64,000 bases of DNA from an uncultured Eubacteriales bacterium (lineage in GTDB: Bacteria > Bacillota > Clostridia > Peptostreptococcales > Anaerovoracaceae). The stretch lies in NCBI GenBank assembly GCA_902786815.1, contig CADADV010000005.1, positions 124,001 to 188,000 on the forward strand, read 5' to 3'. Made by a program: the position numbers and the translations under genes. Below the pieces are notes generated by a model that had not been told where the DNA came from, searched no databases, and saw only the letters and a program-made list of their open reading frames with translations. How positions within the stretch are numbered: position 1 is the first letter of the stretch; every line of letters starts with the position of its first letter. Of this stretch, positions 17,966 to 27,492 are shown piece by piece.

Positions 17966-18791
17966 ATTTCCAGTTTCGCAGAAGTTCGATCTCCCGCTTG
18001 TAGCCTTCGAACTCGTTGGGTGTTTCCAGGATGCAGGGGAGGCCGGTCAGCTTCGGGTGATTGATGAATCGGCCGATGACATCCAGGCCCAGTTCGCCTT
18101 CGCCGATGCAGGCGTGGCGGTCCTTGCGGGAACCGGGCGGGTTCTTGCTGTCGTTGATGTGCAGGGCCTTGAGATAGGGCAGGCCGACAACGCGGTCAAA
18201 CTCTTCCAGCACACCATCCAAGTCATGAATAATATCGTAACCGGCGTCGCTGATGTGGCACGAGTCCATGCAGACGCCGATTTTTTCTTTTACCTTGACC
18301 CCGTCGATGATAGCGGCCAGTTCTTCAAATCTGCCGCCCACTTCAGAGCCTTTGCCGGACATGGTCTCCAGCAGGACGGTCGTGGACTGGTCCGGGGTGA
18401 TGATGTCGTTGAGGAGCGCCGTGATCATTTCGATGCCGGCTTCCGGCCCCTGTCCCACATGGCTGCCCGGATGGAAGTTGTAATAATTATCCGGCAGATA
18501 CTCCATGCGTTCCATGTCCTCGCTCATGCAGAGCTTCGCGAACTCGCGGACTTTCTCCTTATCGCTGCAGGGGTTCAGAGTGTACGGCGCGTGGGCGACC
18601 AGCTTGCCGAAACTGTTCTCTTCAAGAAGCGCGCGCAGCGCCGCCGCGTCCGCCGGATCGATGGCTTTTGCCTTGCCGCCCCGGGGATTGCGCGTAAAGA
18701 AGGCGAAGGTATTGGCGCCGGCGCGGATGGCCTCACGCCCCATTGGTTCGAAGCCGCCGGCTGATGATAAATGATACCCTAAATACAGCAT
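17964..18791 (-). CDS. nfo: Endonuclease IV (AP endonuclease)
   Basis: 275 residues, full length TIM-barrel Zn enzyme. It cleaves 5' of abasic sites in base-excision repair. Family motifs present: [10 protein letters not shown] at the start, the metal-binding [10 protein letters not shown] (about 62-71), [12 protein letters not shown] (about 141-152), [13 protein letters not shown] (about 175-187) and the C-terminal [20 protein letters not shown] (about 211-230). The start codon overlaps the stop of the upstream TSCPD gene (TAATG), implying translational coupling. Confidence 0.95.
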   Translation of the reverse strand: MLYLGYHLSSAGGFEPMGREAIRAGANTFAFFTRNPRGGKAKAIDPADAAALRALLEENSFGKLVAHAPYTLNPCSDKEKVREFAKLCMSEDMERMEYLPDNYYNFHPGSHVGQGPEAGIEMITALLNDIITPDQSTTVLLETMSGKGSEVGGRFEELAAIIDGVKVKEKIGVCMDSCHISDAGYDIIHDLDGVLEEFDRVVGLPYLKALHINDSKNPPGSRKDRHACIGEGELGLDVIGRFINHPKLTGLPCILETPNEFEGYKREIELLRNWK

Positions 18792-19045
18792 TACAGAGTT
18801 TTGGACTTTGCGTCTGCCAGCGCGAGGCTCAGCTGATCGGCGCAGGAGGTCTGCTTGAAGCCGCAGGTGTTGCCTGCCAGTTTGGAGATGATCTCGTCGG
18901 CTGTCCAGCCGTCGACCAGTTTGGAGATGGCTTTGAGGTTGCCGTTGCAGCCGCCGGTGAAGACGATGTTTGTAACGATGTCTCCGTTCAAATCAAATTC
19001 AACTTTTGTCGGGCATACGCCCCTCAGATAATATTCGTGTCTCAT
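18791..19045 (-). CDS. TSCPD-domain protein (TIGR03905 type)
   Basis: 84 residues. The short TSCPD domain is also found at the C terminus of adenosylcobalamin-dependent ribonucleotide reductases, with Cys residues in [22 protein letters not shown] and TSCADQL that may bind metal. Stand-alone members have no established function. Translationally coupled to nfo downstream. An AAAGGA SD precedes the ATG. Confidence 0.85.
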   Translation of the reverse strand: MRHEYYLRGVCPTKVEFDLNGDIVTNIVFTGGCNGNLKAISKLVDGWTADEIISKLAGNTCGFKQTSCADQLSLALADAKSKTL

Positions 19046-19133
19046 TGTATATCCTTTCGCGGGTGCGCCTGCATGCTATCGGCGCACTCTCTTAAATGTT
19101 GTTATGATTTCCCATTTTTTGCAAATCTTCATA

Positions 19134-19139
19134 TATAAT
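19134..19139 (+). promoter_or_regulatory. Possible -10 for the DUF3048 lipoprotein gene
   Basis: TATAAT about 60 bp upstream of the start in an AT-rich intergenic region. No -35 at proper spacing. Confidence 0.35.
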
Positions 19140-19197
19140 GTCATGCAGGAGTTATTATAACATATTGCATATTAATTGACGAAAGGAAAAAGCAGCC

Positions 19198-20445
19198 ATG
19201 AAGAAAAATACGGGAAACAAAAAAAGCCTGAGATTCATCTTCGCTGCGGCGTTCATCATGATTATGGCGATGGGAACCATCGCGTTGACCGGATGCGGAG
19301 GCAGCGGGGGAGACACAGGAGAAAAAGCAGCCCCAGAACCTGAACCTATCATCAATCCGATCACAGGCATTGAAGTAGAATCAGAAGATGCGCTTCCGGC
19401 AAGAGCGATCCAGGTATCCATTCCGAACGATACTTACGGAGCAGTTCCTCAGTCGAACATTACACAGGCAGATATCATTTATGAGTTCCCTGTAGAGGGT
19501 GAAATCACAAGACTGCAGGCCATTTACTATGGAGAGATTCCTGAGAAGTTCGGACCGAACAGGAGTATCAGATATTACTTCGCGGACCTGGCCACAGAAT
19601 ATAAGGCAGCTTCCGTCGGATACGGATGGGGCAAGCACGCCAGAGACCAAATGAAGAGCAACAACGTGCACTATCTGAACGGTATGGATCATCCGGAACT
19701 CTGGCATCGTGTTGACTATAAGAAAGCACCGAATAACGCTTACATCGACTGGAAGGACGTTGAAGACTTTGGTAACGAGCACCACTGGTTCGACGAGAAA
19801 CAGGTCATCGAGCCTTGGACTTTCAGAAATGACAAGTGGGCAGAAGAACAGGAACAGGCAAAAGCAGACGCGCAGGCTGTGATCGATGAGAAGAGCGAAA
19901 GCACAGAAGAAGCGGACGTTAAGGCCGTAGAAAAAGCAAAGAAAATCGTAGAGTATGTTCCTGAAAAGGCTACAGACCTCCACGTCAAAGCGCTTGGCTG
20001 CGACAGCACCTGCAAGTGGGACGCTGAAAAGGGCAAATACCTCAGATTCTGGTACGGCGAGCCGTATGTTGATTTGGAGACTGATAAGCAGCTCGAGTTC
20101 GACAACATTCTCGTGCAGAAAGTCCACAGCGACTTCATGACTGATGAGAACGGCAACAGAGACCCGAAGAACAGGCTGACCATCGACATGTATGCAGGCG
20201 GCGACGCACTCCTGTTTACACAGGGTGAAGTTGTCAAAGGAACATGGTCCAGAGACGGTGCGGACAGCAGAACCGTATTCAAGGACGAGCTTGGCAGAGA
20301 CTTCGCATTCACCCCTGGCAAGACCTGGGTCTATGTACTCGACCAGGATAAGGACTTCAGCTATGAAGACAATACACCTGAAGAAGAGACAACAGACGCA
20401 TCAGAAGAAGCAACAGAAGAAGCTGCAGATGAAGCAGCAGAATAA
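19198..20445 (+). CDS. DUF3048 (YerB-type) lipoprotein
   Basis: 415 residues. A lipoprotein signal peptide ends with lipobox ALTGC (about 26-30). The DUF3048 signature follows: NPITGIEVE, RAIQVSIPNDTYGAVPQSNI and ADIIYEFPVEGEITRLQAIY (about 80-100), then SIRYYFADLA. The C terminus is acidic. The protein should be anchored outside the membrane; the family is linked to cell-envelope functions, but no activity is proven. SD AAAGG. Monocistronic, followed by a very strong terminator. Confidence 0.9.
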   Translation: MKKNTGNKKSLRFIFAAAFIMIMAMGTIALTGCGGSGGDTGEKAAPEPEPIINPITGIEVESEDALPARAIQVSIPNDTYGAVPQSNITQADIIYEFPVEGEITRLQAIYYGEIPEKFGPNRSIRYYFADLATEYKAASVGYGWGKHARDQMKSNNVHYLNGMDHPELWHRVDYKKAPNNAYIDWKDVEDFGNEHHWFDEKQVIEPWTFRNDKWAEEQEQAKADAQAVIDEKSESTEEADVKAVEKAKKIVEYVPEKATDLHVKALGCDSTCKWDAEKGKYLRFWYGEPYVDLETDKQLEFDNILVQKVHSDFMTDENGNRDPKNRLTIDMYAGGDALLFTQGEVVKGTWSRDGADSRTVFKDELGRDFAFTPGKTWVYVLDQDKDFSYEDNTPEEETTDASEEATEEAADEAAE

Positions 20446-20486
20446 ACCGGCATAACAGATCAAACACATTTCATTAATAAGACGGA

Positions 20487-20520
20487 TAGACGGTGAGATT
20501 ATCTCACCGTCTATTCTTTG
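20487..20520 (+). terminator. Terminator after the DUF3048 gene
   Basis: A perfect 12-bp stem TAGACGGTGAGA/TCTCACCGTCTA with a TTA loop, then TTCTTTG. Confidence 0.92.
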
Positions 20521-20615
20521 TAGGTTCTTGAATCATACAGGAAACCGATTTATCATTAACTGCAGAGAATCCCCGCTTCTTAAGCGGCGGGACGAATCTA
20601 CCGTAAAGGAGGATT

Positions 20616-21971
20616 GTGACCTCAATGGAATGGAATAGCTTAACATCCATCGTTAACAATGCCGTCATTTTCTCGTTCGCATTATTCATATTGGCAAAGA
20701 AGCTCAAGTGGGAAACGAGATGGAAGGCATGGATTCCCGGACTTCGTATGTATTGTCTGGGCGAGTCTCTCAGAATGTACAAGGAGGGAAGAGTCTGCGG
20801 GATACTGGACGTAATGTATATCCTGGCAATGCTCATCGACATACCAGTCGCGGATAAAGATTATCAGACGATGATTTCTCTGCTGCGGCTGATCCTGTTT
20901 GCATTTTTGTTTATTTACAGGATCAGGCTCTTCCTGGAGCTTCTGAAACTCTTTGAACGGCGCAAGAGATGGGTCATCCTCTATTTGCTCTGCAGCTGGC
21001 TCCCGATTTTGCTCTTAGGCGTCAGGAAGAAATACCAGCCGAAGAGGGAGAATATCAAGGAAGAGCACTGGAAGGCCGGATCGAAACCGCTGCCGGTGGA
21101 TGACGAGCTTTGTAACGCGGTCCCGCTGGTCGATGAAGGATTGAGCGTCCAGATCCGTGAGCGCACCGTCACAGAAGTCAGGAAAAAGCGGTATCTGCTG
21201 AAGGACATCGCCCTGAACATCCCGGAAAAATCCCTGGTATTGCTGCTCGGCGGTTCCGGTTCCGGGAAAACGACGCTGGTCAATGCGATCATCGGTTATG
21301 AGAAAGCAGACGCGACGGTTCTGCTAAACGGAGCAGATGTCTATCAGGATTATGAAAGTGTCAAACACGATATCGGTTTTGTTCCGCAGCAGAATCTGAT
21401 CCGCGGCAAGGACACGGTGTTCCGGACGGTCAATGACGCTGCCAGCATCCGGCTTCCGAAAACCATTTCCAAAGAAGCCAGGAGCGAGAAGATCTCAGAA
21501 GTTATGGAGCTTTTGGGGCTGGCTGCCGGCGAGCATGGGCTGGTCTCCAAAAAATCCGGGGGACAGCTCAGGCGCATCTGTATTGCGACGGAGCTGATCA
21601 CCGACCCGAAGCTCTTCGTTCTGGACGAACCGGACTCCGGTCTGGACGGAGCCATTTCCCGTGAGATCTTCACCAAACTTCGCCAAATCGCTGATGAGGG
21701 AAGGATCGTGATCGTGATCACACACACCCCTGATCGTGTCATCGACCTCTTTGACAGAGTCATCGTGCTTGCCAGAGACTCTGCCCGGGTAGGACGTCTC
21801 GCCTTTTATGGGACTCCGCAGGAAGCCAGAGACTTCTTCGAAAGAGATACCATGGAGCAGATCGTAAGAAGCGTGAATGGTAAAGAAGAAGGCGGTGAAG
21901 GCCGCGGAGATGAGATGATAGAGAAATACACGAACCAGATCGTTTCCGGGAAAGGGGGGCAGGAATCATGA
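20616..21971 (+). CDS. ABC transporter ATPase (ABCG-like) with an N-terminal membrane domain
   Basis: 451 residues from GTG 20616, 3 bp after AAAGGAGG; ATG 20625 is an alternative. The first ~140 residues hold four to five hydrophobic segments resembling DUF5684-type small membrane domains. The ATPase follows: Walker A LGGSGSGKTT (about 212-221), signature KSGGQLRR (about 313), Walker B VLDEPDSGLDG (about 335). The organisation resembles ABCG/white-type exporters but with the permease on a separate gene, which overlaps this one by 4 bp. With the next two genes it forms an operon; substrate unknown. Confidence 0.88.
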   Translation: MTSMEWNSLTSIVNNAVIFSFALFILAKKLKWETRWKAWIPGLRMYCLGESLRMYKEGRVCGILDVMYILAMLIDIPVADKDYQTMISLLRLILFAFLFIYRIRLFLELLKLFERRKRWVILYLLCSWLPILLLGVRKKYQPKRENIKEEHWKAGSKPLPVDDELCNAVPLVDEGLSVQIRERTVTEVRKKRYLLKDIALNIPEKSLVLLLGGSGSGKTTLVNAIIGYEKADATVLLNGADVYQDYESVKHDIGFVPQQNLIRGKDTVFRTVNDAASIRLPKTISKEARSEKISEVMELLGLAAGEHGLVSKKSGGQLRRICIATELITDPKLFVLDEPDSGLDGAISREIFTKLRQIADEGRIVIVITHTPDRVIDLFDRVIVLARDSARVGRLAFYGTPQEARDFFERDTMEQIVRSVNGKEEGGEGRGDEMIEKYTNQIVSGKGGQES

Positions 21972-22921
21972 CAGAAGAAATCATGACCAATGAGCTGAAA
22001 TACAGTGGAAGGATCGCCCAGATCGGGATCTACTTCAGGAAATTCCTGCGGATGTTCGTCTATCAGAGCGACTGGAAAGTCCTCCCGATCGGCGCGATCA
22101 TTGCTGCGCTGATCACCCTTGTCGTCGGAAAGAACATGTTCTTGACCATGGAGGGAACGACCTACGGGACCTTCGCGCTGTCCTGCGCGTGCATCTGGAA
22201 CGGCGTGTTCAATTCTATCCAGGTGGTCTGTCGTGAACGGGATATCATCAAGAGAGAGCACCGCAGCGGATTGCATATTTCCTCATATGTCATCGCTCAT
22301 ATGCTCTACCAGTTGATGCTTTGCATCCTGCAGACGCTCGTTACACTTCTCATCTGTGCGATCGTCGGCGTGCATTTCCCTGCGACCGGCACCATAACAC
22401 CTTCGGGACTGGTCGATCTGGGACTCACCTTCCTGATCATCACATTTGCCGCCGATATCATGGGACTGATGGTTTCGTCGATCGTCAGAAACACGACGAC
22501 AGCCATGACGATCGTGCCGTTCCTGCTCATCTTCCAATTGATTTTTTCAGGGAACTTCTTCTCCTTGGGCAAGGCGGACTTTATGAAGAATTTTACCATC
22601 TCCCATTGGGGTATGGACGGGATGTGCATCATCGGACAATACAACAGCCTGCCCATGACAACGTTATGGAAAACCATGGTCCGGGTCCAGGATGTTACCA
22701 TCATGGACGGACAGCCAATCCGGGAGATTGTGCAGTATATGAAAGAAAACGATATGGTCGATGCTTTTAAGATCTGGTCCGGAGCACAGAACGGCAATCC
22801 GGCGTATGAATCCACACCCGCGAACGTGTGGCTTTGCTGGGGAGCGCTCCTGGCGATGATCGTTGTTTTCGCAGCTGTATCCGTCATCGCGCTGCAGCTC
22901 ATCGACAGAGATAAGAGGTAG
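21968..22921 (+). CDS. ABC-2 type permease
   Basis: 317 residues. Six hydrophobic segments: about 47-67, 72-95, 117-140, 154-175, 183-205 and a last one at 290-312, with a large extracytoplasmic loop between the last two. CREXDIIKREHRSGLHISSYV (X is R; about 86-105) resembles the conserved coupling-helix region of ABC-2/ABCG permeases. ATG overlaps the ATPase gene (ATGA), so subunits are made in step. Partner of the upstream ATPase. Confidence 0.87.
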   Translation: MTEEIMTNELKYSGRIAQIGIYFRKFLRMFVYQSDWKVLPIGAIIAALITLVVGKNMFLTMEGTTYGTFALSCACIWNGVFNSIQVVCRERDIIKREHRSGLHISSYVIAHMLYQLMLCILQTLVTLLICAIVGVHFPATGTITPSGLVDLGLTFLIITFAADIMGLMVSSIVRNTTTAMTIVPFLLIFQLIFSGNFFSLGKADFMKNFTISHWGMDGMCIIGQYNSLPMTTLWKTMVRVQDVTIMDGQPIREIVQYMKENDMVDAFKIWSGAQNGNPAYESTPANVWLCWGALLAMIVVFAAVSVIALQLIDRDKR

Positions 22922-22926
22922 TTGAT

Positions 22927-23787
22927 TTGAAGAATAAAAAACTGATCATTGCAATCATAGCCATCGCATGCGTGGTGATAGGGTGTCTGATTTTCATAGT
23001 TGCCTGCGACGGACCGAGAGTTACAGGAGTAAAATCTCTGGTGGCGGCAAATGTGAAAGCACAGTCCAAGGTGGACAACTATCACATGGACGGCAAGGTG
23101 AATATGGATATCGCCCTCGACCCTGAACAGTCCGATCTGCTGGAGGACATTCTGGAGCATGTGGACATAGAACTGCCGGTGGAGATGACGATGGGTACTG
23201 ACGCCGGGAGTGAATCTGCGCATATCACAACGGATGCCACTGTAAAGCTCTTCGAAAAAACTGTTCCCGTGCAGACAGCAGAAGTATATCTGGACATAAA
23301 GAACACGGTGGCTTATACAAAGACCGGCGATTCCACGGAATGGAAGCAGACGGGCGATGAAGAGACGCAATTGGAACTCAAGGACCTTGCGGGAGGTTTG
23401 GCCGTTATAGGTAAGACCGTTCTGGAGAATGCGACCTTCGAAGAAACCGAGGAATACTATTCTCTTATCATTCCGGCGGAGAAAGCAGGAGATCTTGTGG
23501 CAGACCTGAATTTGCTTGAACGCGTGGATCTGGGGATCGCCGATGTGCGTGATATTACCGTGGAGGGGGGACAAATCATATACAACGTCGATAAAAAGAC
23601 GCGTCTGGTGTCCTCCGTTGAACTGAAGAATGTGGACGTCCGGGGAAAGGGCGTCTATAAAGGCGTATCCGCAGATCTTTTATTCCCCACGAACGGAACA
23701 TTTCGTTTCAGCCGGTATAACGAACTGGAGGCCTCGGAGTATGCGATACCCGAGGAAATCCTGAAGGCGGGACCGGGAAAGGATTAA
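22927..23787 (+). CDS. Lipoprotein-like or membrane-anchored substrate-binding-like protein
   Basis: 286 residues from a TTG start, 6 bp after the permease stop, with AGAGGTAG as SD. A hydrophobic N terminus ends in IFIVACDGP, which could be a lipobox (VAC) or a membrane anchor. The rest is soluble and beta-rich, recalling DUF6612/LppX-like lipid-binding folds (DNYHMDGKVNMDIAL, YSLIIPAEKAG), but I cannot place it firmly. Last gene of the ABC operon, so probably an extracytoplasmic accessory factor. Its 3' end overlaps the convergent penicillin-binding protein gene by 4 bp. Confidence 0.72.
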   Translation: MKNKKLIIAIIAIACVVIGCLIFIVACDGPRVTGVKSLVAANVKAQSKVDNYHMDGKVNMDIALDPEQSDLLEDILEHVDIELPVEMTMGTDAGSESAHITTDATVKLFEKTVPVQTAEVYLDIKNTVAYTKTGDSTEWKQTGDEETQLELKDLAGGLAVIGKTVLENATFEETEEYYSLIIPAEKAGDLVADLNLLERVDLGIADVRDITVEGGQIIYNVDKKTRLVSSVELKNVDVRGKGVYKGVSADLLFPTNGTFRFSRYNELEASEYAIPEEILKAGPGKD

Positions 23788-25139
23788 TCCCGGCCAACGA
23801 TGTCCTGCAGGACGGTGTTGGCGACGGCGCCGCCGACCTCAGAACCATAACCGCTGTTCTCTACTACGACGACGAAGGCATAAGGATTGTCTTCGTCGTT
23901 TAAGAATCCGACGAACCAGGCGTTCGGGTTGTCCTGTCCCTCGACTTCGGCTGTACCGGACTTGGCGCATACAGGAAGGCCCGGGAAGGCGCTGTCACCG
24001 CCGTAGTGATTCTCGACGTTGTTGCGCATCATAGAGGTGAGCGATTCGGCGGTCTCTTCTTCGATCATATCTTCTGTTTTCAGAGCGGTCGTCGCGGCAT
24101 CGATTTTTTCGGATACGATGTTGGACGGCTTGACGATGGACGGCATAACGGCCGTTCCGCCGTTGGCGATGGCGCCCATGTAGACCATCATGGCGCACGG
24201 GTTGACCATGTCGTGCCACTGGCCGATGCCGGTCCACGCCAGATTGACAGGCGAGTTCGGATAGTCAAATGTACCGGCTTTTGTTTTCATGCCGTCGATG
24301 TCGTAGCTCTGATCAAGACCGGTCTTCTGGACATATTTTTTCAGTGTCTTAGGGCCGAGTTTCTCGGAGAGTTTGGCGAAGTAGCAGTTGCAGGAAACCT
24401 CAAGCGCTTTTTTCAATGTCACATCGCCGTGCACATCCAGGTCGGTGACTTCATCACCGTGATCGTAGTCGATGCTTCCTGTACATTCCACTTCGTAACT
24501 ATAGGCGTCATCCTGCGTCTCAATAGACGCGGCTGCCGTGACCAGCTTGAAGGTCGAGCCCGGAGCGAAAGAGGCCGAGATGAAGCGGTTGATATACGAA
24601 CCTTCCGGGATCTCGTAAGGCGGATCATCCGGATCGTAGGTCGGGGAGCTGACCATGCAAATTATTTCCCCCGTCTTGTAATTGTACACGCCGACGGTGC
24701 CTTTGCGGCCTTCAAGGGCTTCATAGGCGGTAGCGCAGACATCCGCATCCAGCGTAAGGGCGACATCTTCTCCGTCATTGTTGAGGGAGTAAATGCCGTT
24801 GATAAAATCAAAACCGATCAGCCGGTCAAGGAAGATCCGGTTGGCGCCGGTAGCAATGTTGTTGTCCTTGTCGCCGGTGATGTGCAGGCAGGCTGCCCGG
24901 ATGTCCGAATCGTCGTTGAAGACCATGCCGTCTGCCGTATTGCGCATGAGGAGCGCACCGTCCCTGTCATAGAGGGCGCCCTTGGCAAGGGAACCATCCG
25001 CGAATACGTCACGGTTGCCCTTGTAGACTGCCCACTTGCCGCCGTCGTGCCAGTCTTCATAGATAAAGAAACAAAGGCCGGCCAGCAGGACGAGCCCCAG
25101 GAGGAGGCACATCAAAGCTCGTTTTTCGACTTTTTTCAT
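23784..25139 (-). CDS. Class B-type penicillin-binding transpeptidase
   Basis: 451 residues with a single N-terminal membrane anchor (about 8-27). Active-site motifs: STFK (about 196-199, in SFAPGSTFKLV), SCN (about 248-250) and KSGT (about 394-397). It cross-links peptidoglycan in the periplasm-equivalent space. The short N-terminal part resembles PbpA-like partners of RodA. The ATG overlaps the stop of the FHA-FtsW/RodA gene (ATGA), so a glycosyltransferase-transpeptidase pair is made together, as in actinobacterial rodA-pbpA loci. Confidence 0.93.
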   Translation of the reverse strand: MKKVEKRALMCLLLGLVLLAGLCFFIYEDWHDGGKWAVYKGNRDVFADGSLAKGALYDRDGALLMRNTADGMVFNDDSDIRAACLHITGDKDNNIATGANRIFLDRLIGFDFINGIYSLNNDGEDVALTLDADVCATAYEALEGRKGTVGVYNYKTGEIICMVSSPTYDPDDPPYEIPEGSYINRFISASFAPGSTFKLVTAAASIETQDDAYSYEVECTGSIDYDHGDEVTDLDVHGDVTLKKALEVSCNCYFAKLSEKLGPKTLKKYVQKTGLDQSYDIDGMKTKAGTFDYPNSPVNLAWTGIGQWHDMVNPCAMMVYMGAIANGGTAVMPSIVKPSNIVSEKIDAATTALKTEDMIEEETAESLTSMMRNNVENHYGGDSAFPGLPVCAKSGTAEVEGQDNPNAWFVGFLNDEDNPYAFVVVVENSGYGSEVGGAVANTVLQDIVGRD

Positions 25140-27448
25140 CGTTTGCCTCCTTTCCCGCTGTCGTTGAATATACCGTTATTTCCGAATATGTCATCAAGAG
25201 TCAGAGGCCCGTCTTCTTCCGGGGCCTCCGGTTTCGGCTTCGCCGGCGGATCGAATTTGCCGAAGAAGTCGTCGTCGCTTACATCTTTATAGTGTACTGC
25301 TTTAGGTGTGTGCGGCTCGTCGCGGCGCACGCCCGGGGTGCCCTGCGTTGCAGGTCTTGCTGCAGGAGCAGCAGGTTTTGGCTGCGGCGCTGCCGGCTTT
25401 GATTCCGTCTGCGGCCGGTAGGTCTGGATGGTTGGTCCGGACTGTTTAGGCTGCGCCTTTTCGCGCGTGAACGGCGGGCGCTCCGCTTCGGCCTGTGCAG
25501 GTCTCGGCTGCGCAGGTCTTGGCTGTGCGGGTTTCGGTCTGGCCGGCTGTTTCCATTCGGGCGGTTCCAGCTCGTTTGCGTCTGCGCGCGAAGGATTCGG
25601 CTTCTCTGCCTTTGCCTCGGTATCCGCCTTCCGGTCTTTCCTGTCTTTGCGTGAAGGCTTTCTGTATTCTTCGCCCAGAAGGGCGTAAAGGTCTTCCGGA
25701 TCATACATGTCCACCGCAGATACGGACTCTACGGAGGCAAGTCCCTTCTCGGGATCTCTTTCCTGGATGCGCACAGCGAGGCTGGCGTTCTGGCGGGTAT
25801 CGGCCGCCTTCAGGAAGGCGAGCATGCCCCAGCAGACGATCATGCTTGTTCCGCCCGACGATACGAACGGGAACGTCACGCCGGTGAGCGGCAGCAGATC
25901 CACAGATCCGAAGACGTTTAGGATCGTCTGGAACATGAAGATGGTCGTGACCGCGCAGGCGGCGATGCAGTAGTAAGTGGAACGGCCCGCGATGATGGAC
26001 CGGTACGCGAAGACGCCCAGCGTGATGATGCAGAGCACCGCGAGAATGGCGATGACAAGCCCCCATTCTTCAGACAGCATGCCGAAGACGAGGTCTGTGC
26101 TTGCGGCTGCGACATCGCTGAGGTTTCCTTCTCCCGCGCCGAGGCCGGGGATTCCGCCGCTTGCGATCGACGTCAGTGTCTGAACCTGCTGGAAGCCTTT
26201 GTCCGTCGGATCCTCCCATACATGTCCCCAGACCGAGAACCGGTCGGCAACGTAAGGCTTGAACCGGAGGACCATCAGACCCATCAGTGCGGCAGCGCCC
26301 AGTACGAGGAAGAACTTGGTGAAGTCACCGCTTCGCAGGAAGGAGATGACCAGGAAGGTGGCGAAGAAGATGATCGCCGTTCCGAAGTCGCCCATGATCG
26401 CCAGGCAGCCCAGACAGAAGAAGCTGAACCCCATGAAGATCAGGAGGTTCTTTCGCTGCTGCAGTTCGTTGAGGGAAGCGGCTCCTACGAATACGAATAT
26501 GATTTTCGTGATTTCCGATGGCTGGAAGGTGAGACCGCCGATGCTGATCCAGTTCTGCGAACCGAAGGCGACCGTTCCGATCACCAGGTTCATGATCAGC
26601 AAAAGCACCCCGAAGCCAAGCATAAACGGGACAAGCTTCTTGACCTTGTGCAGATCCCGCAGGAGCCAGCACATGGCGAAGAAGAATATGACCCCGAGCA
26701 GAACGCAGATGGACTGTTTGAGAACTGCATAGGGGTAGGCTGACGCCGTCAGCGCCAGACTGAGCGTCGACAGGAAAAAGGCGATGAGTTCCACCTCGAA
26801 TCCCGTTCGTTTCATAATACGCAGGGTGATCACATAAGCCCACATAACAACGCAGATCAGCGCAAAGGCCGCCGTGAGCTGCCCCGGGTATTCATCGCCC
26901 AGGGAGATGTGGAACTGGATCACGGTCAGAAGCTGGAACACGGTGATGGCCAGCATGGAAAGCCACGGCGAAGTCCGCTTCGTGTGGCGTTTTCTCTTTT
27001 CGATGTTTTCCAGACGCTCGCGTGTGCTGAGCGGATAGAGCTGGAAGTCTCCGCCGCCGACGGTCAGCGTGTCGCCTGCTCTCAGTATAGCCGGCTCGGT
27101 GACCTTGCGGCCGTTGATATAAGAACCGTTCTTCGAGTTGAGGTCGGTGTACTCCCAAACGCCCTCCGAGTCGCGGATCAGTGTGCCGTGGCTTCTGGAA
27201 ACGCCGCCCAGATTCAGGATGATGTCGCATCCCCGGGAGCGCCCCAGCAGGTTTTCCCAATGGGTCAGGGGCACCGTAGTGGCGTCCGGGCACTTCAAAT
27301 AAGCCCAGATCTCAGAAGGGTTGCGCATTCTGAGAAGGGCGAAGATCTGGTGCAGCAGGATCAGGATCGCCAGACCCATGCAGACCCACCGCACGCCTGT
27401 CGTGAAGTACAGGGATACATATTCAATTAAGCCGTCGTATTCTCCCAT
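25136..27448 (-). CDS. FHA domain fused to an FtsW/RodA/SpoVE-family glycosyltransferase
   Basis: 770 residues. One TM segment (about 16-36), an FHA phosphothreonine-binding domain (about 54-140, with LGRSRG, VSRSHG and DLNSKNGSYING), then the SEDS glycosyltransferase core (about 160-560, including GIPGLGAGEG and the FVSSGGTSM block), then a Pro/Ala/Lys-rich cytoplasmic tail (about 595-770). It polymerises peptidoglycan from lipid II, probably under Ser/Thr-kinase control through FHA. There is no SD; a TATACT lies 7 bp upstream of the ATG, suggesting leaderless translation. Operon with the transpeptidase. Confidence 0.93.
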   Translation of the reverse strand: MGEYDGLIEYVSLYFTTGVRWVCMGLAILILLHQIFALLRMRNPSEIWAYLKCPDATTVPLTHWENLLGRSRGCDIILNLGGVSRSHGTLIRDSEGVWEYTDLNSKNGSYINGRKVTEPAILRAGDTLTVGGGDFQLYPLSTRERLENIEKRKRHTKRTSPWLSMLAITVFQLLTVIQFHISLGDEYPGQLTAAFALICVVMWAYVITLRIMKRTGFEVELIAFFLSTLSLALTASAYPYAVLKQSICVLLGVIFFFAMCWLLRDLHKVKKLVPFMLGFGVLLLIMNLVIGTVAFGSQNWISIGGLTFQPSEITKIIFVFVGAASLNELQQRKNLLIFMGFSFFCLGCLAIMGDFGTAIIFFATFLVISFLRSGDFTKFFLVLGAAALMGLMVLRFKPYVADRFSVWGHVWEDPTDKGFQQVQTLTSIASGGIPGLGAGEGNLSDVAAASTDLVFGMLSEEWGLVIAILAVLCIITLGVFAYRSIIAGRSTYYCIAACAVTTIFMFQTILNVFGSVDLLPLTGVTFPFVSSGGTSMIVCWGMLAFLKAADTRQNASLAVRIQERDPEKGLASVESVSAVDMYDPEDLYALLGEEYRKPSRKDRKDRKADTEAKAEKPNPSRADANELEPPEWKQPARPKPAQPRPAQPRPAQAEAERPPFTREKAQPKQSGPTIQTYRPQTESKPAAPQPKPAAPAARPATQGTPGVRRDEPHTPKAVHYKDVSDDDFFGKFDPPAKPKPEAPEEDGPLTLDDIFGNNGIFNDSGKGGKR

Positions 27449-27455
27449 AGTCGTT

Positions 27456-27461
27456 AGTATA
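27456..27461 (-). promoter_or_regulatory. -10 element of the FHA-FtsW gene, predicted leaderless
   Basis: Minus-strand TATACT is separated from the ATG by 7 nt, with no SD. The -35 (ACGAAA at 17 bp) is weak. Confidence 0.5.
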
Positions 27462-27492
27462 GTTTATCTGTGTGTAGATTTCGTGTGCGTAA

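Noticed and set aside
20569..20591. Hairpin resembling an IS200/IS605 end (CCCCGCTTCTTAAGCGG)
   Set aside because: No Y1 transposase, TnpB or partner end is near; too short to claim an element.
24006..25292. Long open frame (over 400 codons) on the plus strand opposite the penicillin-binding protein gene
   Set aside because: It lies entirely antisense to a gene with intact transpeptidase motifs, has no SD and no recognisable domain; a GC-rich shadow.
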